A DNA stretch of 64,000 nucleotides from CF-39 sp035651155 (lineage in GTDB: Bacteria; Chloroflexota; Limnocylindria; P2-11E), in assembly GCA_035651155.1 (NCBI GenBank), contig DASRGG010000025.1, positions 1 to 64,000 of the forward strand, written 5' to 3'. The translations under genes and the position numbers were made by a program. Of the stretch, positions 8,087 to 17,213 are shown piece after piece. A model generated the notes under the pieces. That model was not told where the DNA came from. It saw nothing but the letters and a program-made list of their open reading frames with translations, and did not search any database. Numbering within the stretch: position 1 is the stretch's first letter; every line of letters starts with the position of its first letter.

Positions 8087-9229
8087 ATGCGCATCCTGTT
8101 CACCAAGCGAACGTTCGCTCCGATGGGCGGCTCCGAGAGCCTGACCTATCAGTTCGCGACACGGCTCGCCGCGCGCGGACATGACGTCCGCGTCGTGTGC
8201 GGTCAAGCCTTCGACGACCGGCCGCGCTTCACCGAGCGCGGCGTCGACGTGATCCAGGTCAAGCCGCGCGGCGGCCTGCTGGGCTCGCTCGCGGACGCGT
8301 CCACGCTCCTCGATCTCATGCGCGTCGACGAGCTCGAGCGGCACGCCGAGGACCGCGAACTCATCCACAACGTCGGACGCGAGTACCTCGACAGCTCGCT
8401 GCGCGCGAGCGAGGAGCTCGACATCCCGATCGTGCTCACGCCGCTCGCCCACCCCGGCCAGTTCCACGGCGGCGACGCGCCGGCCGACTTCGACCGCTAC
8501 CGCCGCGCGAGCGCGATCACGACCATGACCGAGTGGGAGCGCGGCTGGTACGGCGAGAACGGGGTGGATCCGTATCGCGTGGTCATGACCGGCATGGGAC
8601 CGAACGCGTCGCGCTCGAGCGACGGTGCCGGGTTCCGCGGCCGTCACCGGATCCCGCGTGACGCGCCGATCGTCCTCTACATCGGACGGCGCGAGCGGTA
8701 CAAGGGCTTCATCCATCTGCTCGACGCCGCCGACCTCGTATGGCGCCGTCAACCGGAGACGCGCTTCGTGTTCATCGGCGTGCCCGGCTTCTACGGCGCC
8801 GTCGTCGACGAATTCGCGCGCTACACCGACGAGCGCATCGTCCAGATCGAGCGCGCCTCCGGCGACGAAAAGTCCGCGGCGCTTGACGCGTGCACGATGT
8901 ACGCGATGCCATCGCTGCACGAGACCTTCGGCATCGGCTACCTCGAAGCATGGCTGCACGAGAAGCCCGTCATCGGCGGGGACATCCCGCCGCTCCGAGA
9001 GGTGATCGCTCACGGCATCGACGGCTTCGTCGTGCGCCAGAAGGTGGAGGACATCGCGGCCGCCGTCGTGACGCTGCTCGAGGACGCCCCGCTCCGCACG
9101 CGCATGGGCGCGGCGGGCCACGCGAAGCTGATCGAGCGATGGGACTGGGAGCGGGTCATGGATCGCGTCGAGGACGCGTACGCCCGCGCGGTCCGCACGC
9201 ACATCAGCGCCGAGGAGGCCCTCGCCTAG
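8087..9229 (+). CDS. GT4 family glycosyltransferase
   Basis: 380 residues from ATG 8087, with AGAGAGG nine bases upstream. The N-terminal Rossmann domain has FAPMGGSESLTYQFATRLAARGHDV (glycine-rich acceptor loop). The C-terminal donor domain has IGRRERYKGF and the HETFGIGYLEAWLHEKPVIGG motif with the EX7E nucleotide-sugar binding pattern. It is a cytosolic retaining transferase, probably acting on an envelope glycan or glycolipid; the substrate cannot be read from sequence. It is paralogous to the next gene, three bases away. Confidence 0.85.
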   Translation: MRILFTKRTFAPMGGSESLTYQFATRLAARGHDVRVVCGQAFDDRPRFTERGVDVIQVKPRGGLLGSLADASTLLDLMRVDELERHAEDRELIHNVGREYLDSSLRASEELDIPIVLTPLAHPGQFHGGDAPADFDRYRRASAITTMTEWERGWYGENGVDPYRVVMTGMGPNASRSSDGAGFRGRHRIPRDAPIVLYIGRRERYKGFIHLLDAADLVWRRQPETRFVFIGVPGFYGAVVDEFARYTDERIVQIERASGDEKSAALDACTMYAMPSLHETFGIGYLEAWLHEKPVIGGDIPPLREVIAHGIDGFVVRQKVEDIAAAVVTLLEDAPLRTRMGAAGHAKLIERWDWERVMDRVEDAYARAVRTHISAEEALA

Positions 9230-9232
9230 CAC

Positions 9233-10309
9233 GTGCGCGTCGTCATCGCGAAGAAGCTGCTCTCCACGGTCGGCGGATCGGAGACCTTCGCGCGCGCGCT
9301 CGGCCGCGAGCTTCGCACCCTCGGACACGACGTGACGCTCGTGGGCCTGCGGCCGGCGTGGCGGCGTCCGGGCTCCGAGGACGAGGCGCCGGTGCTGCTC
9401 CCCGTACGCGGCGGGCGGCTCGGGGCCGCGATCGACGGCCTCCTTCCCACGACGCTCGTGCGCGACGCGGATCTGCGCCGCGTGATCGCCGGGGCGGACG
9501 TGGTGCATTCGCTGGCGCGGGAGTGGGCCGGCGCCCTCGAGCGCGCGGCGCGCGCCGAGGGCGCGGCGGTCGTGGAGACGCCACTCGTCCATCCGGGGCA
9601 GCCCTTCTCCGGCGACGGTCGCGCCGACGTGGCGCGCTACCGACGCGACGACGCCGTCATCGCGCTCACCGAGTGGGAGGCCTCGTGGTATCGCGCGCAC
9701 GGCGTAGAGCGTGTTCACGTGACCGGCGTCGGCCCGAATCTCATCACGCCGCCCGAGGTCGCGCGCGATCGGGCGACGATCCTCTTCGTCGGCCGCAAGG
9801 AGCGATACAAGGGGTATCAGGCGCTCCGGCAGGCGGCGCGCCTGGTGTGGCGCGAGCGCCCCGACGCGCGCTTCGTCGCGATCGGCCAGCCGGCGTGGAA
9901 CGCGCGGTTCTTCACGTCCGCGCGCGACGAGCGCTGGACCGAGCTCGGTGTCGTGAGCGAGGAGGAGAAGGCGCTCGCCTTCGCTCGCGCGACGATCTTC
10001 GCGATGCCGAGCGAGCACGAGACGTTCGGGCACACCTACCTCGAGGCGTGGTGCGCCGGCCTGCCGGTCATCGCCGGCGACATCGCGCCCCTCCGCGAGG
10101 TGGTGCGCGAAGGCGTGGACGGGCTGCACGCGGCGAACGAGCCCCGCGCGATCGCCGACGCGATCCTCGCGCTGCTCCGCGATCCCGAGCGCGCGAGACG
10201 CATGGGCGAGAGCGGGCGCCTTCGCGCGATGAGCGAGTTCACCTGGCCCGCGGTGGCCCGGCGGACGATCGCGGCGTACGACGCGGCGCTCGGCCGCGCG
10301 CGCCGCTAG
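9233..10309 (+). CDS. GT4 family glycosyltransferase (paralogue of upstream gene)
   Basis: 358 residues from a GTG three bases after the previous stop. It shares the layout of its neighbour: STVGGSETFARALGRELRTLGHDV, VGRKERYKGYQALRQA, and HETFGHTYLEAWCAGLPVIAGDIAPLREVV with the donor-binding EX7E. The two probably arose by tandem duplication and act in the same pathway. Its TAG stop is in a CTAG shared with the oppositely oriented arsM. Confidence 0.85.
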   Translation: MRVVIAKKLLSTVGGSETFARALGRELRTLGHDVTLVGLRPAWRRPGSEDEAPVLLPVRGGRLGAAIDGLLPTTLVRDADLRRVIAGADVVHSLAREWAGALERAARAEGAAVVETPLVHPGQPFSGDGRADVARYRRDDAVIALTEWEASWYRAHGVERVHVTGVGPNLITPPEVARDRATILFVGRKERYKGYQALRQAARLVWRERPDARFVAIGQPAWNARFFTSARDERWTELGVVSEEEKALAFARATIFAMPSEHETFGHTYLEAWCAGLPVIAGDIAPLREVVREGVDGLHAANEPRAIADAILALLRDPERARRMGESGRLRAMSEFTWPAVARRTIAAYDAALGRARR

Positions 10310-11070
10310 CAGCAGCTCTCGGCGACGACCTCCGGCTTGCGGGCGCGGATGTAGGCGCTCGCGATGCGCCCGTCCACACCGTCGAGGCGCTGCTCGCGAG
10401 TGACCTCCACGTCGATGCCGGTGAAGCCGGCATCGCGCAGCGCGGTCGTGTATTCGTCGATGGAGATCGTCCCGGCGACGCAGCCGGCCCAGAGATCGAG
10501 ACGGCGCTTCGCGTCCGGCGCCAGCTCTTCGAGCGCCACCATGTCGGCCACCGCGAACCGGCCGTTCGGACGGAGGACGCGGTGCGCCTCGCGCAGCACG
10601 GCGCCCTTGTCGGCGGCCAGGTTGATCACGCAGTTCGAGATCACCACGTCGACCGAGCCGTCGGCCAACGGGACGCGCTCGATCGTTCCCTCGAGGAAGG
10701 TCGCGTTCGTGACCCCGGCCTTCCGCTGGTTCTCCCGCGCGACCGCGAGCATCTCGTCGGTCATGTCGACGCCGTACGCGTGGCCGCCGGGCGAGACACG
10801 CTTCGCGGAGAGGAGCACGTCGAGGCCCGCCCCGGAACCGAGATCGAGCACGCGCTCGCCGGGGTGCAGGCCCGCGAGCAGAGTCGGATTGCCGCAGCCC
10901 AGGCTCGCGGTCGCAGAGATGCTGACGCTGGCGAGCTCCTCCGCGCTGTAGCCCTCGCCGCAGGACACCCCCTCGTCGCAGCACGTCGTGTCGCAGCAGC
11001 TGCCGGATTCAGCCATCTTCAGCGCTCGGTCCGCATATCTGGCGCGGACGGCCTCCTGGAGCTCGCTCAT
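10306..11070 (-). CDS. arsM: Arsenite S-adenosylmethionine methyltransferase
   Basis: 254 residues from ATG 11070 with GGAGG seven bases upstream. It converts trivalent arsenic to methylated forms using SAM. Visible are a cysteine-rich N-terminus (CCDTTCCDEGVSCGEGYS), the SAM loop VLDLGSGAGLDVLL, and conserved cysteines in SNCVINL and WAGCVAGTIS, with a terminal ESCC. These three cysteine positions are the arsenic-binding set of ArsM. No ars operon surrounds it. A perfect palindrome just upstream may be its operator. Confidence 0.92.
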   Translation of the reverse strand: MSELQEAVRARYADRALKMAESGSCCDTTCCDEGVSCGEGYSAEELASVSISATASLGCGNPTLLAGLHPGERVLDLGSGAGLDVLLSAKRVSPGGHAYGVDMTDEMLAVARENQRKAGVTNATFLEGTIERVPLADGSVDVVISNCVINLAADKGAVLREAHRVLRPNGRFAVADMVALEELAPDAKRRLDLWAGCVAGTISIDEYTTALRDAGFTGIDVEVTREQRLDGVDGRIASAYIRARKPEVVAESCC

Positions 11071-11082
11071 CTCGGTCCTCCG

Positions 11083-11098
11083 GACCCATAGATGGGTC
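11083..11098 (-). promoter_or_regulatory. Candidate operator upstream of arsM
   Basis: GACCCAT-AG-ATGGGTC is a perfect 7+7 inverted repeat 12 bases upstream of the arsM start, just before its ribosome site. It could bind a dimeric repressor, or form a 6-bp hairpin with a tetraloop (TAGA) in the leader. It does not match the usual ArsR ATCAA/TTGAT operator. Confidence 0.4.
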
Positions 11099-11223
11099 TC
11101 GCTGCGTACGACAGCATACCCACGCTCCCGGAGCGCGAGCGCGGCACCGGCTGAGCTGCGGCTCCGCTGCGCGTGACCCGCCCTTGCCTGCGGTGAACCG
11201 CCCCTGGACCAGGCGCCGTTAGC

Positions 11224-12273
11224 ATGGGACTGACATTGCGCGATGTGATCGGGCAGCGCCGCTTCCTCGACAAGCTCGGGGAGCAGGCGATCCGCGGCGA
11301 CGTTGCCCATGGGTACGAGCTCAGCGGTCCGCGTTCGATCGGCAAGCACACGGTCGCGGTGCGACTCGCGCAGACGCTCAATTGCGCCCGCGAGCCCCGC
11401 GTCAGCGGCGGCTGCGGTGTGTGCGTCTCGTGCCGAAAGATCGAGCGCGGAGTGCATCCGGACGTCCTCGTCGTCACGAGGCAGACGGATCTCGACAAGC
11501 GCTCCGACCGCAAGAACATCACGATCGAGCAGGTCCGCGCCATGCAGCAGGACCTCGCGCTGCGGCCGCTCGAGGGCCGCAAGCGCGTGGTGATCATCGA
11601 TGACGCCGCGGAGCTCTCCGAGCACGCCGAGGTCGCGCTGCTCAAGACGCTCGAGGAGCCGCCGCCGCACGCGGTGCTGCTCCTCGTGACCCCGACGCCG
11701 TCGGCGCTGCTCGAGACGATCCGTTCGCGCGTCCAGCCGTTCCCCTTCCGCCTCGTCCCGCGCGCCGAGATCGAACGCGCGGTGGTGGACCGGTACGGGC
11801 CCGACGCCGCTCGCTTCGCCGCGGTGGCCGCGGGGAGGCCGGGCATCGCCCTCACGCTCGCGAGCGACGAGGCCGCGCGCCGCGGTCGCGCGGCGCTCGA
11901 GCGCGAGTTCTACACGCTCGTCGCGAGCCGCCTCACCGACCGCTTCGCGTGGGCGGCCGACCTTGCCGAGTCCGAGCGCGACACCCAGAAGCGCAACGAG
12001 CAGATCGAATCCCGGCTCGTCGCGTGGGGCGAGCTCATCCGCGACGCGGCGGTCGTCGCCGCGGGCGCGCCCGAGCGCGCGCTTCGCCCGGAGCGATCCG
12101 AGCAGTCCGCGAAGCTCGCCGGCGCGGTCGCGTCGCGGGAGCTCATCGATCTCGCGCAGAGCTTCGAGCGCTGGCGCCGCGACGTCGTCGAGACGACGGT
12201 GAGCTCGCGCATGCTGCTCGAGCTCCTCGCGCTGAAGCTCCCCTACCGCGCGGATCTGGCGGTGACCGCATGA
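11224..12273 (+). CDS. holB: DNA polymerase III subunit delta' (clamp loader)
   Basis: 349 residues. The clamp-loader AAA domain is visible: GQRRFLDKLGEQAIRGDVAHGYELSGPRSIGKHTVAVRLAQTLNC, a zinc-binding cluster C-X8-C-X2-C-X2-C (CAREPRVSGGCGVCVSC), and VVIIDDAAELSEHAEVALLKTLEEPPPHAVLLLVT (Walker B, sensor 1). The P-loop reads SGPRSIGKH, with lysine present. Its stop overlaps the PSP1 gene start (ATGA), the same holB-PSP1 pairing seen in Firmicutes (holB-yaaT/ricT). Confidence 0.9.
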   Translation: MGLTLRDVIGQRRFLDKLGEQAIRGDVAHGYELSGPRSIGKHTVAVRLAQTLNCAREPRVSGGCGVCVSCRKIERGVHPDVLVVTRQTDLDKRSDRKNITIEQVRAMQQDLALRPLEGRKRVVIIDDAAELSEHAEVALLKTLEEPPPHAVLLLVTPTPSALLETIRSRVQPFPFRLVPRAEIERAVVDRYGPDAARFAAVAAGRPGIALTLASDEAARRGRAALEREFYTLVASRLTDRFAWAADLAESERDTQKRNEQIESRLVAWGELIRDAAVVAAGAPERALRPERSEQSAKLAGAVASRELIDLAQSFERWRRDVVETTVSSRMLLELLALKLPYRADLAVTA

Positions 12274-13259
12274 CGACGCAGGTCGTCGGGGCGCGCTTTC
12301 AGAAGGCCGGCCGCATGTACTTCTTCGACCCCGCCGGCGTCACCGCTCTCGGCCTCAACGACTGGATCATCGTGAAGACCGACCTCGGCCTCGACGCCGC
12401 GCGCGTCCAGCTGCTGTCGTCCGATTCGCCGATGCTCCAGGTCGATCCGCTGCTCGGCGAGGTCGTGCGCAAGGCCACCGGCGCCGACATCCTCGAGATC
12501 AACAAGCGCAAGCGTATGGAAGCGGAGGCGACGCGTCAGGCGGCGGACATGGTCGTGTCGCGGCGCCTGCCGCTCAAGATCCTCGGAGCCGACTGGCAGT
12601 TCGACGGATCGTCGCTCACCATCTTCTACTCGCACGAGACGGACGAGCGCATCGACCTCGGCGAGCTCATCCAGAGCTACGAAGCGCACTTCGGCACGCG
12701 CGTCGAGCTGCGCCGTCTCGGCGCGCGCGACGAGACGAAGGTCATGACCGGCGTCGGCACGTGCGGACGCGAGCTCTGCTGCTCGTCGTGGCTCGACAAG
12801 TTCTCGAACATCTCCATCCGCATGGCCAAGGAGCAAGACCTCCCGCTGAACCAGGCGAAGCTCACCGGCGTGTGCGGCCGCCTGAAGTGCTGCCTCATCT
12901 ACGAGCTCGAGACCTATCAAGAGGTGAAGGGCAAGCTCCCGAAGGTCGGCGAGACGATCCACATCCCCTCGTGCGAGGGTGGCAAGTGCGGGACGTCGGG
13001 CTGCGCGATGACGCAGGGCGCGAACGTGGTGAAGGAGTCGATCGTCGTCGAGCTCGCGGCCGGCGGCCGCGCGGAGTACACCGCCGAGGAGCTGGGCGTC
13101 ACGTTCAACGCGGTGCCCGTGCACACGCGCGGCGTCGGCTCGTACGGCAGCGACGAGGTCCCGCGACAGGAGCGTCCGACGCCGGTGATGGGCGAGGGCG
13201 GCCAGCGCAAGCGCCGCCGCCGCGGCCGCCGCGGCGGACGCGATCGGGGTCCGCGCTAG
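12270..13259 (+). CDS. PSP1 domain protein (RicT/YaaT-like)
   Basis: 329 residues from ATG 12270, which overlaps the holB stop by four bases. The PSP1 domain carries the family hallmark cysteines: GTCGRELCCSSWLDKF, LTGVCGRLKCCLIYELETY, and a further cysteine cluster CEGGKCGTSGC. In Bacillus RicT these cysteines help bind an iron-sulfur cluster with RicA and RicF in an RNA-maturation complex; partners are not seen here. The C-terminus is a strongly basic arginine-rich tail (RKRRRRGRRGGR), suggesting RNA contact. Confidence 0.86.
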   Translation: MTTQVVGARFQKAGRMYFFDPAGVTALGLNDWIIVKTDLGLDAARVQLLSSDSPMLQVDPLLGEVVRKATGADILEINKRKRMEAEATRQAADMVVSRRLPLKILGADWQFDGSSLTIFYSHETDERIDLGELIQSYEAHFGTRVELRRLGARDETKVMTGVGTCGRELCCSSWLDKFSNISIRMAKEQDLPLNQAKLTGVCGRLKCCLIYELETYQEVKGKLPKVGETIHIPSCEGGKCGTSGCAMTQGANVVKESIVVELAAGGRAEYTAEELGVTFNAVPVHTRGVGSYGSDEVPRQERPTPVMGEGGQRKRRRRGRRGGRDRGPR

Positions 13260-13290
13260 GCGCTAGAACGAGCGCACCGGACCGTGCCGA

Positions 13291-13305
13291 CGGGCGAGTC
13301 GCCCG
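13291..13305. terminator. Inverted repeat between convergent genes
   Basis: CGGGCGA-G-TCGCCCG is a near-perfect palindrome in the 47-base gap between the PSP1 gene and the polyprenyl synthetase gene, which point at each other. It is well placed as a bidirectional terminator but lacks a T-run. Confidence 0.35.
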
Positions 13306-13306
13306 G

Positions 13307-14287
13307 TCAGCGCACGCGACTGACGACGAAGTCGGCCACGTCCCGGAGCGCCTCGCGCTCCGGGCGCGACGGCAGCGCGCCGAGCGCCTTCGTCGCGGCG
13401 TCGTGGAACGCGAGCGCGCGCTCGCGGGCGCGCGCGACTCCCGTGCTGGAGCGGATGATCCGAAGGAGGTCGTGGATCTCCGCCTCGTCCTTGTCGGTGG
13501 CGACGATGCGGCGCGCGAGCTCCCCGCCGTGCCCGTCGGCCTCCATGACCGCGTAGATCATCGGCAGCGTCGGCATTCCTTCCGCGAGATCGCGACCGAC
13601 GGTCTTCCCGAAGTCGGCCTCGTCGCCGGCGACGTCGAGGACGTCGTCGGTGATCTGGAACGCGAGTCCGAGGTTCGTTCCGAACGAGCCGAGCGCGGCG
13701 ACGTGCTCGGGATCGGCGTCGGTGAGCAGCGCCGCGCCCTGGCAACACGCGGCGTAGAGGCTCGCGGTCTTCAGCTCGATGCGCTCGAGGTAGCTGTCCT
13801 CCGTCGGGAGGCGGCGCTCCCTGGTGACCTCGTTGAGCTCGCCGTCGCAGAGCGCGAACACCGTCTGCGCGACGATCGCGATGACCTGCGGCTTCGGCAG
13901 CACCGCGGCGAGCGCGTAGGCCTTGGCGAAGAGGTAGTCGCCCACGATGAGCGCGGCGTCATCGCTCCACATCGCGTTCACGGTCGGCACGTTCCGCCGG
14001 ACGTCCGCATGGTCGACGATGTCGTCGTGCACGAGCGACGCGGTGTGCACGAGCTCGAGAGACTGCGCGAGGTTGAGGACAACCTCGCGATCGGGTCGCG
14101 TGCCGAAGCGCGACGAGAGGAACACGAGCGTCGGTCGCAGGAGCTTTCCCGGCGACGAGAAGAGGTGGCGCACCGCGGCCTGGAAGGTCGGGTGCCCGCC
14201 GCGTCCGACGTCGAGGAGGCGCCGCTCCAGCTCGCGCAGGTCGGCGTCGACCGGCGTGTAGAACGTCGCGCCCGCTGCTCCCCGCAT
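13307..14287 (-). CDS. Polyprenyl diphosphate synthase (trans-isoprenyl type)
   Basis: 326 residues. It condenses isopentenyl diphosphate onto an allylic primer. Both aspartate-rich motifs are intact: LVHDDIVDHADVRR (first) and FQITDDVLDVAGDEADFGKTVGRDL (second). The GKLLRPTLVFL and ALIVGDYLFAKAY segments are also typical. Chain length cannot be assigned; a long-chain quinone side chain or polyprenyl carrier is likely. It sits 21 bases downstream of the PBP1A gene on the same strand, which fits a link to lipid carriers for wall synthesis. Confidence 0.9.
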   Translation of the reverse strand: MRGAAGATFYTPVDADLRELERRLLDVGRGGHPTFQAAVRHLFSSPGKLLRPTLVFLSSRFGTRPDREVVLNLAQSLELVHTASLVHDDIVDHADVRRNVPTVNAMWSDDAALIVGDYLFAKAYALAAVLPKPQVIAIVAQTVFALCDGELNEVTRERRLPTEDSYLERIELKTASLYAACCQGAALLTDADPEHVAALGSFGTNLGLAFQITDDVLDVAGDEADFGKTVGRDLAEGMPTLPMIYAVMEADGHGGELARRIVATDKDEAEIHDLLRIIRSSTGVARARERALAFHDAATKALGALPSRPEREALRDVADFVVSRVR

Positions 14288-14308
14288 CGGAGCCAGTCTA
14301 GGTTGCGA

Positions 14309-16591
14309 CTAGGGCTTCTTCGTCGGCGGCGGGACCGGCGTCACCGTCGGTTTCGGCGCGGTCGATGGTTGTTGGGACGGCCCTCCCGACGGACTCGGGC
14401 CGCCTGAGCCGGACGGAGACGCCTTCGGCGCGAAGCCGCAGATAGACCAGCTGAACCGCCCATACGAGTACGCGCCCGCGTTCGCGGCCCAGCGGTCGAA
14501 GTACGGCTGCCAGTCCGCGAACGGCGCGCGGAGGTTGATGCCGCACGACGTGTAGAAGTCGGCATCGTTCTTCTTCGGCTCGGTGCCCCGCACGTAGTGC
14601 TCGACCTTGCGGAAGCTCGAAGGGCAGTAGGGGCCCGGGAGCTCGTCGGAGCCGTTGCCGCCCATGAGCGACGGGTTCACGCAGACCGTCGCGTCGACGA
14701 TCCCGTCCGGCCGCGGATACCACGCGACCGGCAGTCCGCCGACGACGGTCTTCATGTAGTCGCGCCACAGCACGCCCGGACCCATGGCCGAGGTGATGCC
14801 GACCATCTCCGAGTTGTCCGAGTTGCCCATCCAGATCGCGGTGAGCCGCTGCGGCGTGAAGCCGATCGCGAGCACGTCCTGGAGATTGTCGGTGGTACCG
14901 GTCTTCAGCGCGGCGGGACGGCCGATGCTCGTCCACGGGCCGAACACGAACGAGCCGTTCGGGTCGGTGTTGTCCTTCAGGATGTCGGCGAGGACCCACG
15001 CGAGGCGCGGGTCGACGACCGGCTTGCCTTCGGGCTTCGTGTAGTCGCGGACGACCTTCCCATTGCGGTCGATGATCTTCATGATCATCGTCGGCTCGAC
15101 GCGCACGCCCATGTTCGCGATCACCTGGTACGCGCTCGCCATGTCGATGAGCCGCATCTCGGCGGCGCCGATGCCGAACGACAGACCGAGCCGCGATCGG
15201 TCGAATTCGCGCTCGATGCCCAGCCGGTGGATCGTGTCGATGATCGCGTCGACGCCGACGGTCCGCGTGACCTGCAGCGCCGGCAGGTTCAGCGACTCCC
15301 GGAGCGCCTGGCGGAGCGTCGTCGGCCCGTGCTGCTCCTTCGTGGCGTCCCTCGGGTGATAGGGCCTCCCGCTCCCGTCGGGCATCTCCCACTCGATGTC
15401 GTAAAGACGGGTCGACGCGGTCATGCCCGCCTTCTCCATACCAGTGAGGTAGGTGAAGAGCTTGAACGTCGACCCGGGCTGGCGCAGCGCGATGCCGGCG
15501 TGGTCGTAGTCGCCCTGCATCTTCGGCGTGTGCTGGTAGTAGTCGTACGAGCCGACGTACGCGAGCACCTCGCCGGTCGTCGGGTCCATCGTGATGAGAG
15601 CGGCGTTGTTCACGTTGAGGCCCTTCAGGCCGTCCACGTGGTCGCGCACTTCCTTCTCGGCGAGCTGCTGCATGTTCCAGTCGAGGGACGTGAGCACCGT
15701 GTACCCACCCTGGTAGGCGTTCTTCTCGCCCAGCTCGCGGATCAGCTGCTCGCGCACGCGGAACGTGAAGTGCGGCGCGTACAGCGACGTCGACGCCGGC
15801 CGCACCGCGATCGGCTCGCTCTTCGCGGCGGCCGCCTCCTCCGCGGTGATGTAGCCGCCGACCACCATCGCGTCGAGCACCTCGACCCGTCGCGCCTTCG
15901 CCGCCTCGGGGTTCTGTATCGGGTCGTATGCCGACGGCGCCTGCGGCAGACCCGCGAGCAGCGCCATCTGTCCGAGGGTGAGCTTCTGGAGATCGGTGGC
16001 CCCGAAGTACGTCTTCGCGGCCGCGCGGATGCCGTAGGACTGATTCCCGTAGAAGATCTGGTTCAGATACATCTCGAGGATCTGTTCCTTGCTGAACGTG
16101 CGCGTCGCCTCGATGGCGAGGATCGCCTCCCTGAGCTTGCGGGTGAGGGTCGGCTCGTCACCCAGGAGGCGCTGCTTGATGAGCTGCTGCGTGATGGTCG
16201 AGCCGCCCTGGGCGATGCGCCCGGCCGACTGGTTCGCGTTGAAGGCGCGGATGATGCCGCCGACGTCGACGCCGGGATTCGTCCAGAAGGACTTGTCCTC
16301 GATCGACACCGTCGCGGCCTGCAGCTTCACGGGGATGTCCTTCAGGCTGATGAGGTCGCGCCGCTCCTCTTCGAGCGTATAGAGCAGATGCTCGCCAGAG
16401 CGGTCGTAGATGTGCGTCGACAGCGGGACGGGGACCGTCGCGAGGTCGTGCGGGTCGGGCAGATCGGCGGCGAGGTAGCCGATGACCGCAGCGGCGGCGA
16501 CGCCGCCCATCGCGAGCATCGCGAAGAGGCACGCGGCGAGGCCGCTCGCGAGGGGCGTGAGGCGCTGCACCGTTCCCGGGCGGCGCGACAT
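14309..16591 (-). CDS. Class A penicillin-binding protein (PBP1A-type)
   Basis: About 760 residues from ATG 16591 (GAGG upstream); ATG 16656 is an alternative with a poor ribosome site. An N-terminal membrane anchor is followed by a GT51 glycosyltransferase domain (VSIEDKSFWTNPGVDVGGIIRAF; GGSTITQQLIKQRLL) and a transpeptidase with STFK (RQPGSTFKLFTYLTG), SLN and KTGTTDN motifs. The tail has a cysteine-containing segment followed by a proline- and threonine-rich stretch. It polymerises and cross-links peptidoglycan outside the membrane. Its presence implies a peptidoglycan wall. Confidence 0.94.
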   Translation of the reverse strand: MSRRPGTVQRLTPLASGLAACLFAMLAMGGVAAAAVIGYLAADLPDPHDLATVPVPLSTHIYDRSGEHLLYTLEEERRDLISLKDIPVKLQAATVSIEDKSFWTNPGVDVGGIIRAFNANQSAGRIAQGGSTITQQLIKQRLLGDEPTLTRKLREAILAIEATRTFSKEQILEMYLNQIFYGNQSYGIRAAAKTYFGATDLQKLTLGQMALLAGLPQAPSAYDPIQNPEAAKARRVEVLDAMVVGGYITAEEAAAAKSEPIAVRPASTSLYAPHFTFRVREQLIRELGEKNAYQGGYTVLTSLDWNMQQLAEKEVRDHVDGLKGLNVNNAALITMDPTTGEVLAYVGSYDYYQHTPKMQGDYDHAGIALRQPGSTFKLFTYLTGMEKAGMTASTRLYDIEWEMPDGSGRPYHPRDATKEQHGPTTLRQALRESLNLPALQVTRTVGVDAIIDTIHRLGIEREFDRSRLGLSFGIGAAEMRLIDMASAYQVIANMGVRVEPTMIMKIIDRNGKVVRDYTKPEGKPVVDPRLAWVLADILKDNTDPNGSFVFGPWTSIGRPAALKTGTTDNLQDVLAIGFTPQRLTAIWMGNSDNSEMVGITSAMGPGVLWRDYMKTVVGGLPVAWYPRPDGIVDATVCVNPSLMGGNGSDELPGPYCPSSFRKVEHYVRGTEPKKNDADFYTSCGINLRAPFADWQPYFDRWAANAGAYSYGRFSWSICGFAPKASPSGSGGPSPSGGPSQQPSTAPKPTVTPVPPPTKKP

Positions 16592-16706
16592 CCCGCCGCC
16601 TCTTCGCTGCGGGAAGCGGTACGTGCGGTACGCGCGACCACCCGGAGCTCCTGACATCCCCTGGTGGTAACGGACGCACGCCCCATGCCATAGGCAGGGC
16701 GCTCGC

Positions 16707-17141
16707 CTACCGCCTGGTCCGCCTCCCTCCGCGCAGCCGCGCGACGAGCGCCGCGAGCAGGGAGGGCGGCTTGGCCGCGACGGCCGCCCGCAGCGTGCGC
16801 TGTGCCGCGCGTGCGTCGCCTTCCCACGATTCGATGAGGGCGCGGTCCTCCGGCCGGACCGATGCCGCCGGCCCCCGGCGCTCCATCGCGTCCTCGGTCG
16901 TGGGGATCCGCGCGTAGACATCCGCGAGCTCGACGAGGGCGTCGGGGACCTCGACCTCGAGCACGGCCCGGTAGCGCGCGAACTCGCCGTTCTCGAAGAC
17001 GACGGCCTGGTGGGTCTGGTCGAACATCGTGGCGAGCTCGAGGTTGGCGGCGAGCTCCCGATCGACCGCGGCCGCGGCGCGCTGGAGATCCCTCTCGCGC
17101 GCGCGATCGCGGCGACCGAGGACGCGATCCAGGAGGCTCAT
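16707..17141 (-). CDS. Conserved-looking hypothetical protein, 144 residues
   Basis: Starts at ATG 17141 (MSLLDRVLGRRDRARERDLQR). It is mostly helical and charged, with a central FENGEFARYRAVLEVEVPDALVELADVYARIPTTEDAMERR stretch. No transmembrane segment and no recognised domain. It diverges from the AAA ATPase gene; the 72-base gap contains the only AT-rich island nearby. Function unknown. Confidence 0.6.
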   Translation of the reverse strand: MSLLDRVLGRRDRARERDLQRAAAAVDRELAANLELATMFDQTHQAVVFENGEFARYRAVLEVEVPDALVELADVYARIPTTEDAMERRGPAASVRPEDRALIESWEGDARAAQRTLRAAVAAKPPSLLAALVARLRGGRRTRR

Positions 17142-17178
17142 GCCCCGATGCTCGCACAGCCTCCTGTATGCATCACCC

Positions 17179-17207
17179 GTGACTATTTGATACATCCTGT
17201 GTATATT
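17179..17207 (+). promoter_or_regulatory. Promoter of the AAA ATPase gene
   Basis: GTGACT, 17 bases, TATATT. The -10 ends seven bases before GTG 17214, so the transcript would be leaderless. The surrounding 30 bases are conspicuously AT-rich. Confidence 0.5.
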
Positions 17208-17213
17208 CGCGCG

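Noticed and set aside
11071..11223. Riboswitch between arsM and holB.
   Set aside because: Only a short palindrome is present; no known aptamer consensus could be recognised.
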